A stretch of 64,000 bases of DNA from Oscillospiraceae bacterium (GTDB lineage: Bacteria > Bacillota > Clostridia > Oscillospirales > CAG-272), in assembly GCA_015063795.1 (NCBI GenBank), contig SVTL01000009.1, forward strand, positions 1 to 64,000, read 5' to 3'. Below are positions 56,703 through 64,000 of the stretch, one piece after another (positions within the stretch are counted from its first letter, which is position 1; each line of letters starts with the position of its first letter). Below the pieces are notes generated by a model. It saw only the letters and a list, made by a program, of their open reading frames with translations. It searched no databases and had not been told where the DNA came from. The translations under genes were made by a program, and so were the position numbers.

Positions 56703-57974
56703 TTATTTCTTTCTCAGCTTGGCCTTGGCCATGCGGAAATACTGCACCAGCTGAATCTTGGCGGGGCAGACATAGGCGCAGGTGCCGCATTCCATGCAGG
56801 TCTTCACACCAAAGCGCTCGGCGCTCTCCATATCGTCCGCCTTGGCGAAGGAGGCCAGATAATTGGGCATCAGGTGCATGGGGCAGACCTCCACGCAGCG
56901 TCCGCAGCGGATGCAGGCGGGCTCGGTGACGGTCTTCTTTTTCTTGGGGAAGAAGAGGAGCGCGGAGGTGGTTTTGGTCACGGGCATGGACAGGTCCCAG
57001 TGGGCGGCGCCCATCATCGGACCGCCGTTGATGACCTCGCCGATCTCGCACACAGGACCGCCGCAGAAATCCAGCAGATCCTGATAGGGCGTACCGATGG
57101 GGACCAGCAGGTTGGCAGGCTCTTTGATGCAGCCGCCGGAAACGGTGACCACGCGCTCGATCAGGGGGAGACGGTGGGCAACGGCATTGAACACGGCGCG
57201 GACGGTCTCGGCGTTGAAGACCACACAGCCCACGTCGGAGGGGAGAGAGCCTGCGGGCATTTCCTTGCCGGTGATCACGCGGATGATCTGTCTCTCATCG
57301 CCCTGCGGGTACTTGGTCTGCAGCACGCAGATGTCCACAACCCCGCTGTCGCCTGCGGCATCGGCGATGGCATCGGCCGCATCCAGCTTATTGTCCTCGA
57401 TGGCGATGGTGGCCGTGCGCAGACCGAAGGTCTTGAGCAGGATCTTCACGCCGCCGAGAAACTCCTCGGTGTTTTCCAGAAGCAGACGGTGGTTGGCGGT
57501 GATGTAGGGCTCGCACTCCACGCAGTTGACGATCAGGCGGTCAACCTTGCCCAGCGCAGAGGAGATCTTGGCATAGGTGGGGAAGCCCGCGCCGCCCATA
57601 CCGCTGATGCCGGCCTGCTTCACCAGCTCGACCACGTCCTCCGCGGTCAGCTCCTTCAGCGGCTTATCCAGATCGGCGATGGAGGGATCGGGTGTATTTT
57701 GAAAATCGTTTTCGATCACGATCCGGCCGAAGGCCTGCCCGTTGGCGGCAACGGCGTTCTCGATGGCGGTCACCTTCCCGGAGACCGAGGCATGGACCGG
57801 ACAGCCCAGCGCGTTTTCGACGCGTCCGATCACCTGTCCGCGCAGGACGGTATCGCCAACGGCAACCGTCGGCTCGGCAGGCTTTCCGATGTGCTGGGAG
57901 AGCGAGATCGAAACGCTTTTGGGCGGCGTGATGGGACGGATGGGGGAGGAAGCGGCGTCCTTATGTCCGTGCAT
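56703..57974 (-). CDS. rnfC: Rnf complex subunit RnfC
   Basis: GMGGAGFPTYAKI; two CxxCxxCxxxCP clusters (CIRCGRCVEVCPMHLMP, CMECGTCAYVCP). Confidence 0.95.
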   Translation of the reverse strand: MHGHKDAASSPIRPITPPKSVSISLSQHIGKPAEPTVAVGDTVLRGQVIGRVENALGCPVHASVSGKVTAIENAVAANGQAFGRIVIENDFQNTPDPSIADLDKPLKELTAEDVVELVKQAGISGMGGAGFPTYAKISSALGKVDRLIVNCVECEPYITANHRLLLENTEEFLGGVKILLKTFGLRTATIAIEDNKLDAADAIADAAGDSGVVDICVLQTKYPQGDERQIIRVITGKEMPAGSLPSDVGCVVFNAETVRAVFNAVAHRLPLIERVVTVSGGCIKEPANLLVPIGTPYQDLLDFCGGPVCEIGEVINGGPMMGAAHWDLSMPVTKTTSALLFFPKKKKTVTEPACIRCGRCVEVCPMHLMPNYLASFAKADDMESAERFGVKTCMECGTCAYVCPAKIQLVQYFRMAKAKLRKK

Positions 57975-58322
57975 ATGGAAGCCGCCTTTGAAGGTACGGT
58001 ACAAAACAAAGCTCCTTTCCCTGTCCGGAAAAAGCGGCAGCGGACAGGCGGGAATAAAAAAGGAAAAACGGTCGGACGGAATGTTCAAAAGCGTCGGACC
58101 GAAGGTGTCGGAAGGCTCCGCATGGGTTCAAAAAGCGGAACGGAGCAAAAAACGTCATGAGACTTTCACCTATTGTAACATATTTTCCGTTTCATTGCAA
58201 GAGAAAACGCCGACATTTTATAAAAAGTAAAGATTTTCGGCGGGCGTTTAAAAAAAGGAAAAATTTTTTCGAAAAAGGGGGGATGGTTTTGAGAAAAGCA
58301 GGGAAAAAATTATAAAAAACTC

Positions 58323-58351
58323 TTGCCAAACGCCTGAGAGGATAGTATAAT
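58323..58351 (+). promoter_or_regulatory. sigma-A-type promoter upstream of the GcvH-like gene
   Basis: TTGCCA-17 nt-TATAAT. Confidence 0.75.
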
Positions 58352-58462
58352 GGGAATGCCTGTACCCTGAAAAAACAGGAAGCTTTCCGCTCTGCCTGCC
58401 AAAGGAGGGCAGGGCATGACGATAGAAGATTCGCTTATACACAGACTAAATGGAGGAACAGT

Positions 58463-58840
58463 ATGTACATTCCCGAGGAACTCATGTATACGGAAACACA
58501 CGAATGGGTGAAATTTCTGCGCGGCGGACGCGTGGCGGTCGGTCTGACCGAGTATGCGGTCAAGTCGCTGGGCGAGATCACCTATGTGAGCCTGCCCGAG
58601 GAGGAATACGGTCTTTTGGCCGGAGAATCCTTCGCCGAGCTGGAGTCGGCCGCCGGCTCGCACGATGTATACAGTCCCGTGGACGGCATCGTCTGCGAGG
58701 TGAACGAGATGTTGACCGATTGGCCCGAGCTGATCAACGAATCGCCCTACGATGCGTGGCTGGTCAAGGCCGAGAACGTGACCGAAGGCGATGAGCTGAT
58801 GAGCGCGGCCGAATATGCCGAATATCTGGAAACGCTGTAA
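58463..58840 (+). CDS. GcvH-like protein lacking the lipoyl-lysine
   Basis: ETHEWVKFLRGGRVAVGLTEYAVKSLGEITYVSLPEE...LESAAGSHDVYSPVDGIVCEVNEML. Confidence 0.88.
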   Translation: MYIPEELMYTETHEWVKFLRGGRVAVGLTEYAVKSLGEITYVSLPEEEYGLLAGESFAELESAAGSHDVYSPVDGIVCEVNEMLTDWPELINESPYDAWLVKAENVTEGDELMSAAEYAEYLETL

Positions 58841-58878
58841 GAACAGCGGAATATCATAAAAAAGAAAGAGAGACATCC

Positions 58879-59445
58879 ATGAGGATCATAACCGGAACAG
58901 CCAGAGGAACCACCCTGCAGACACTGGACGGCGAGGCCACGCGCCCCACGCCCGAGCGTGTGAAGGAAGCGGTTTTCAGCATGATACAGTTTGATATCGA
59001 GGGGCGGCGTGTGCTGGACCTGTTCGGCGGAAGCGGACAGATGGCGCTTGAAGCGCTGAGCCGCGGCGCACGGACGGCGGTGATCGTTGACGAGAGCGCG
59101 GAGGCGGTGAGAGTGATCCGCGAGAACGCGCAGAAAACCAAGCTGTTTTCGGCCTGCCGTCTGATCCGAAGCTCGCACAAGGAGTATCTGCGGGGGGCGA
59201 AGGGGCGCGAGGTGTTTGACATCGTCTTTCTCGATCCGCCCTATGCGGAGGCGGAAACGCTGCGCGAATCGCTGGAGCTGCTGGTGCGGTATGAGCTGCT
59301 GGCGCAAAATGCGCTGGTCATCTGCGAGACCGACCGCAAGGAGCCGATGGAGGCGGAGGGACTGCGTGTGCTGCGCCACAATCGGTATGGCCGCGTGTTC
59401 ATCACCCTGCTGACCAATGCTCCCGAGCAAACCGAAGAAGAATAA
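58879..59445 (+). CDS. rsmD: 16S rRNA (guanine966-N2)-methyltransferase RsmD
   Basis: MRIITGTARGTTLQTLDGEATRPTPERVKEAVFSMIQ...VLDLFGGSGQMALEALSRGA...DIVFLDPPYAE. Confidence 0.94.
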   Translation: MRIITGTARGTTLQTLDGEATRPTPERVKEAVFSMIQFDIEGRRVLDLFGGSGQMALEALSRGARTAVIVDESAEAVRVIRENAQKTKLFSACRLIRSSHKEYLRGAKGREVFDIVFLDPPYAEAETLRESLELLVRYELLAQNALVICETDRKEPMEAEGLRVLRHNRYGRVFITLLTNAPEQTEEE

Positions 59446-59468
59446 GGTCCGCTGCGCATTCTTTTTAC

Positions 59469-59622
59469 GTTTGGCGGAACGCCAAACATATCGCGTCTGC
59501 GGAGCAGACATATCGCATTCGGCGAAGCCGAATATATCGCGCCCGCAAAGCGGGCATATCGCGTCGGCAAAGCCGACTATATCGCGCCCGCAAAGCGGGC
59601 ATATCGCGTCGGCAAAGCCGAC
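59469..59622. repeat. Variable-stem hairpin array K
   Basis: GTTTGGCGGAACGCCAAAC, GTCTGCGGAGCAGAC, ATTCGGCGAAGCCGAAT, then GCCCGCAAAGCGGGC and GTCGGCAAAGCCGAC alternating twice, ATATCGC linkers. Confidence 0.94.
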
Positions 59623-59643
59623 TATAAAGGAGAAGAGCGCGAG

Positions 59644-60138
59644 ATGAACAAGAAAAAAGCCATCGTCCCGGGGACGTTTGATCCCATCACCAAGGGGCAT
59701 TTTGACCTGATCGAAACGGCGTCTCTCCTCTTCGATGAGGTGACCGTCCTGCTGGGGACCAACGGGGCGAAGTCAACACGCTTTTCCGATGAGGAGCGTC
59801 TTGGCATGGTCAAGCAGGCCATCGCCGGTCTGCCCAACGTGAGAGCCGAGCTGTACGGCGGGCTTGTGGGCGAGTATTGCGCTTCGCATGGCATCGGCGC
59901 CATCGTCAAGGGGCTTCGCTTTTCCAAGGATTTTGAGTATGAGCACGAGATGGCGGAGGTCAATGCCATGCTTTCGCCTCAAACGAAAACCATCTTTCTG
60001 CACGCCACGCGGGAAAACGCCTTCGTCAGCTCGACGATGGTGCGGACCTTTTTGGACAGCGGCAGAAGCGTGGACGAATATCTGCCGCAGGGCGTCACGC
60101 TGCCGCGCGGAGAACAAACAGACACAAAGGAGGACTGA
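59644..60138 (+). CDS. coaD: Phosphopantetheine adenylyltransferase
   Basis: KKAIVPGTFDPITKGHFDLIETASLLFDEVTVLLGTN. Confidence 0.95.
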   Translation: MNKKKAIVPGTFDPITKGHFDLIETASLLFDEVTVLLGTNGAKSTRFSDEERLGMVKQAIAGLPNVRAELYGGLVGEYCASHGIGAIVKGLRFSKDFEYEHEMAEVNAMLSPQTKTIFLHATRENAFVSSTMVRTFLDSGRSVDEYLPQGVTLPRGEQTDTKED

Positions 60139-60140
60139 GC

Positions 60141-60980
60141 ATGGGAACGGTTATCGGCATTGACGTCGGCGGAAGCACCACCAAGATCGTGGGGCTGCGG
60201 GACGGTGTGGAGATGATGGAGCCGATGCTGGTGGTGGCGGGCGATCCGGTCACCTCCATTTACGGCGCGTTCGGACGCTTCACCTCCGAATACGGGCTGT
60301 CGTTGGACGACATTTCGCGGATCATGGTCACAGGCGTTGGCGGCGCATACGTCAACGATTCGCTCTACCGCTGCCCCTGCACCCACCTGCGCGAGTTCGA
60401 CTGCGTGGGACGGGGCGGACTGTATCTGTCGGGGCTGCGTGAGGCGATCGTGGTCAGCATGGGAACGGGCACGGCGCTGATCCACGCCAAAAAGAACGGT
60501 GAGATGACCTATCTCGGCGGCACGGGCGTGGGCGGAGGCACCATCCTCGGTCTCTCCCGTCTGACCATGGGCATGGACGACATCGATCACATCGTCTCGC
60601 TGGCCAAGGAGGGGGATCTGGAGAAGATCGACCTGCGGGTGGGCGAGATGACCAAGATCGCAAAAAAAGAGGGGGGCTTGGGTCTGCCCGGCAAGATGAC
60701 CGCGGCCAACTTCGGCAAGATCAGCGACATTGCCACCAAGGGAGACATCGCTCTGGGCATCATCAATATGGTCTTTGAGGTGGCGGCCATGGTGGCCATC
60801 TTCAATGCCCGTCTCTGCAAGGTGAAGGACATCATCCTCACCGGCAACCTGACCGAGATCGACCAGGCGCCCGAGATCTTCGAGAGCCTGAGCCGTATGT
60901 TTGATGTGAATTTTGTCATTCCCAAGAAGGCGCAGTTCAGCACGGTCATCGGCGCGGCGCTGTACGGCGCGGAAACCTGA
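60141..60980 (+). CDS. coaW: Type II pantothenate kinase
   Basis: GTVIGIDVGGSTTKIVGL, VSMGTGTALIHAKKNGEMTYLGGTGVGGGTILGLSRL. Confidence 0.92.
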   Translation: MGTVIGIDVGGSTTKIVGLRDGVEMMEPMLVVAGDPVTSIYGAFGRFTSEYGLSLDDISRIMVTGVGGAYVNDSLYRCPCTHLREFDCVGRGGLYLSGLREAIVVSMGTGTALIHAKKNGEMTYLGGTGVGGGTILGLSRLTMGMDDIDHIVSLAKEGDLEKIDLRVGEMTKIAKKEGGLGLPGKMTAANFGKISDIATKGDIALGIINMVFEVAAMVAIFNARLCKVKDIILTGNLTEIDQAPEIFESLSRMFDVNFVIPKKAQFSTVIGAALYGAET

Positions 60981-61122
60981 GGACTTCGCTTCGCAAAAGA
61001 GTGAAAAGTGAAAAGTGAAGAGTGAAAAATGAAGAGGTATGGAGGATTTTCGCTGAAGCGAAAATCAGCTTTTGGCTGATAAATCCGCAGGGAGGGGGCT
61101 TGCTCCCACCGAGAAAGCGAAA

Positions 61123-61281
61123 GGCACCTTTGGTGCGCGATATATTCCGCTTCGCGGACGTGATAGGTTCGGGCATAGCCCGAACGTGATATATTCGGCT
61201 TCGCCGAATGCGATATACCGCTTCGCGGTGTGATATGTTGGCTTCGCCAACGCGATATATTCGGCTTCGCCGAATGTGATA
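61123..61281. repeat. Variable-stem hairpin array L (reverse orientation)
   Basis: CCGCTTCGCGG, GTTCGGGC..GCCCGAAC, ATTCGGCTTCGCCGAAT, GTTGGCTTCGCCAAC, GTGATAT/GCGATAT linkers. Confidence 0.9.
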
Positions 61282-61332
61282 AGAACGGGCGCATGAGGCA
61301 AACGGTACCCGAACATACAGCGGCGCCCTAAC

Positions 61333-61389
61333 AAGTTTTCTCGGTGAGATCGACTCACCGCTTTCGCCAAAGGCAAAAGACGAAAACTT
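61333..61389. repeat. Three-way-junction repeat unit
   Basis: Outer stem AAGTTTTC/GAAAACTT; inner GGTGAG..CTCACC and CTTTCGCC..GGCAAAAG. Confidence 0.72.
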
Positions 61390-61435
61390 CAACGTTGGGA
61401 GGTAGCCGTTCGGCGGACGTGGAAAAGGAAAGATC

Positions 61436-62047
61436 ATGAGCCATACATTTTTTGCGGTGAAGACCGCTCTGGAAAAAAAGGGATACCGCGTTTCGGTGTT
61501 TGAGAGTAAGGAGGCGGCGGCTTCGTATGTGAATGGCCGCATCGACGGGCGGACGGTCGGCTTCGGCGGCTCGGTCACGCTGCGAGAGATGGGGCTGTTT
61601 GAGCTGCTTTCCCCGCACAACGAGGTGATCTGGCACGACCGATTGCCCGTCGGTATGAGCGTCGCACAGGCGAGGACGGCGGCTTCGCGGGCGGAGGTCT
61701 ATCTCAGCTCGGTCAACGGGCTGTCGGAAAAAGGCGAGATCGTCAACATCGACAACACGGGCAACCGCGTTGCGGCGGTGAGCTACGGACCGCAGGAGGT
61801 CTGGCTCTTTGTCGGCTGCAACAAGCTGGCGGGCACGCTGGAGGAGGCGATCTTCCGCGCGCGCAACGTGGCCGGACCGAAGAACGCACAGCGTCTGGGA
61901 AGAAAAACGCCCTGCGCTCTGCGCGGCGACCGCTGCTATGACTGCGACAGTCCCGAGCGCATCTGCCGTCATCTGTCGGTCCTTCTCGAAAAGCCGACCG
62001 GCGCCGAGTACGAAGTGATCCTCATCGGCGAGCCTTTGGGATATTAA
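61436..62047 (+). CDS. LUD-domain (DUF162, LutC-like) protein
   Basis: GRIDGRTVGFGGSVTLREMGLFELLSPHNEVIWHD; EIVNIDNTGNRVAAVSYGPQEVWLFVGCNKL; C-terminal RCYDCDSPERIC. Confidence 0.88.
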   Translation: MSHTFFAVKTALEKKGYRVSVFESKEAAASYVNGRIDGRTVGFGGSVTLREMGLFELLSPHNEVIWHDRLPVGMSVAQARTAASRAEVYLSSVNGLSEKGEIVNIDNTGNRVAAVSYGPQEVWLFVGCNKLAGTLEEAIFRARNVAGPKNAQRLGRKTPCALRGDRCYDCDSPERICRHLSVLLEKPTGAEYEVILIGEPLGY

Positions 62048-62208
62048 AAAACGCCGACAGCGGCCTGCAAAACCATGCACATGCGCGCCCGTCGGCTTTT
62101 TTTGTTCTTGAAAAAGCGGCTCATGCCGCAGGTCGATCACAGGCGGTCCGTTTTTTCAAAAAACATCATGTAATCTCAAAAAAACATCATGGAATCGGAG
62201 GAATTGCG

Positions 62209-64000
62209 ATGAACCTTTTCTTCAAAACCCTGCGTGCCGCTCTGGCGGCCATGCTTCTTCTGAGTGTGCTTGCGGTCTGCGGCTGTTCGGCAGACAAGCC
62301 CGATCCGCCCAAAGAGCCTCTGACCATCCTTTCGGCAGGCGAGTGCCGGTACACCGTCATCCGTCCGGAGGCTGCCGGCAAGGAGGTTGTCAGCGCCGCG
62401 CGGGCATTGAAGCAAGCGCTTGCGGAGGTCAGCGGCGGAGCGGTGGAGCTCAAAAGCGACGCTCTGTACGGCGCCGCTCAGCCCGAGGGATATGAGATCC
62501 TCGTCGGGCAGACCAACCGAGCGGAATCGGTCAAAGCGCTCGACTCCCTGCGCTACGACGATTACATCGTTTCCATCGAGGGGGAGAAGCTGGTCATCAA
62601 TTCGCAGAGCGAACACGGGCTGGCCGAGGCGGTCAATTACGTGATCGGTCTGCTGAAGGAATCGGGGGGCGAATTTGTGTTCGCCGAGGAGGACGAAATG
62701 CTTTTCACCGTCTCCTATCCCTATGAGGACGTCACCGTCGGCGGGCATTCGCTCAAGGGGTACACCCTTGTGATCCCCGAGGATGCCGACCCGATCGTGG
62801 CAGACAGCGCGTCGTCCTTGCGCGATGCGATCACAAAAGCCTGCGGCATCCGTCTCCCCCTCGTTTTTGACAGCGAGGAGGAGAGCGAAAACGAGATCCT
62901 GATCGGAGAAACGGCACGAGAGGCGTCGAAGACGATCGAGAAAGAATCGCTGGGCAAGTACGGTTATGAAGTGAGCGAGAGCGGATCGAAGATCGTGATC
63001 GGGGTAAGCGAAAACGAGCTTGCGTGGAAAAAAGCCTTTGAAGCGCTGGAAAAAGAGCTGGAGAAAGGGTGCCTTCCCATGGAAAGAAAACAGATCGAGC
63101 TGTCAAACGAGCCGGTGCTGAGCTCCTTTTTCTTCACCGACATCCACAACAATTTCGCCATGCTGGAGCCGACGAACGACACCGGCGATTACGTGATCCG
63201 AAAGAATGTGGATGCGATGATCGACCACCTGCTTGCGACCGAGGGCAAGGTGGATGTGGTTCAGGTGGGCGGCGATCTGATGTCCGATTACCACGAATGG
63301 TATAAGTCGGGCTGTTGGCCGTATGCCTATTTTGTCGAATACCGACAGCGCCTCGTGGACACCTTCAACCGTCTGGCCAAGGACGGCAAGGTGCTCTATA
63401 CCGCGGGCAACCACGATTATGCGCAGGGCGAGCTTGCCACCGACGGCCCCGGGCTCAACGGCTCTTACAATTCCTTTGATTTTTATTTCGGCGATGTGGG
63501 CATGAGGCAGGGCATCGGCGAGCTTGCGCAGGAGGATATGTTTGTCAAACTCGGCGAGAAAACCGGCGAAAAGTACCTGCTTGCCTATTATTATGAAGTG
63601 AACGGCATCGGCTTTGCCGGGCTTTCCCCCGATCATGACAAGATCTGGGCAAAGCAGGGGGAGGGCTTTGATGCGGCTTCGCTGGAATGGCTGGACAAAA
63701 AGCTGGATGAGGTCGATCCGCACGGAAACAAGGTGATCTTTGTCAGCTGCCATTACAATCTGGATCTGAGACTGGAAATCGAGGCGAGCGGACGCAATGT
63801 GTATGCAAACGAAAGCCGTGTGGTCCGCGATGCGCTGCAGCCGATCTTCCGCGGGCATAAAAATCTCTACCATCTCTTCGGGCACTACGAGATTTGGTTC
63901 AGCGACAGCACCGCAAGATACATGAGCCATCACAATCAGTCGGGCAAGGTCATCGACGTCACGGGAAAAGAGACCGAGTCCACGCAGGTGGTCGCCTATG
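62209..64000 (+). CDS. Lipoprotein with C-terminal calcineurin-like metallophosphoesterase domain (runs off window)
   Basis: MNLFFKTLRAALAAMLLLSVLAVCGCSADK lipobox; SSFFFTDIHNNF...VVQVGGDLMSDYHEW...LYTAGNHDYA; not in the ORF track because no stop in window. Confidence 0.85.
   Translation, partial: MNLFFKTLRAALAAMLLLSVLAVCGCSADKPDPPKEPLTILSAGECRYTVIRPEAAGKEVVSAARALKQALAEVSGGAVELKSDALYGAAQPEGYEILVGQTNRAESVKALDSLRYDDYIVSIEGEKLVINSQSEHGLAEAVNYVIGLLKESGGEFVFAEEDEMLFTVSYPYEDVTVGGHSLKGYTLVIPEDADPIVADSASSLRDAITKACGIRLPLVFDSEEESENEILIGETAREASKTIEKESLGKYGYEVSESGSKIVIGVSENELAWKKAFEALEKELEKGCLPMERKQIELSNEPVLSSFFFTDIHNNFAMLEPTNDTGDYVIRKNVDAMIDHLLATEGKVDVVQVGGDLMSDYHEWYKSGCWPYAYFVEYRQRLVDTFNRLAKDGKVLYTAGNHDYAQGELATDGPGLNGSYNSFDFYFGDVGMRQGIGELAQEDMFVKLGEKTGEKYLLAYYYEVNGIGFAGLSPDHDKIWAKQGEGFDAASLEWLDKKLDEVDPHGNKVIFVSCHYNLDLRLEIEASGRNVYANESRVVRDALQPIFRGHKNLYHLFGHYEIWFSDSTARYMSHHNQSGKVIDVTGKETESTQVVAY

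Noticed and set aside
58310-58450. Glycine riboswitch upstream of the GcvH-like gene
   Set aside because: A promoter is clear, but I could not match the leader to the glycine aptamer core; needs a covariance-model search.

Overview
64-kb chromosomal window around a replication origin, most likely from a Clostridia-class Firmicute (inferred from gene content and order). Core layout: (1) a leftward block dnaA-dnaN-recF-remB-gyrB-(1-phosphofructokinase)-gyrA, then further left an M14 peptidase giant, yifB, rsmG, a Noc/ParB-like gene, parA and parB; (2) a rightward block rpmH-rnpA-yidD-yidC-jag; (3) a complete leftward rnfCDGEAB operon; (4) rsmD-coaD-type II pantothenate kinase, a LUD protein and a truncated metallophosphoesterase at the right edge. 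A DnaA-box cluster with a DnaA-trio-like tract lies between dnaA and dnaN, and there are two perfect 16-bp parS sites, one inside a coding region. The most unusual content is intergenic. Several dispersed repeat families share one design: constant linkers and loops, with stems whose sequence changes from copy to copy while both arms stay complementary. They are (a) arrays of short palindromes, mostly with GNA or RNA triloops such as GCGAAGC, joined by ATATCGC/ATATCAC or AATTCATG linkers; (b) a CTTTTTGAAAAAAG-core hairpin element; (c) a three-way-junction element with variable closing stem; (d) MITE-like elements whose terminal inverted repeats carry the same triloop hairpins. One type (d) copy encodes a DUF559 (Vsr-like) nuclease whose ribosome-binding site and stop codon lie inside the terminal repeats. 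Palindromes or minisatellites also sit in-frame inside at least three protein-coding genes. No CRISPR array, rRNA or tRNA was recognised. All calls come from reading the sequence; no database search was run.
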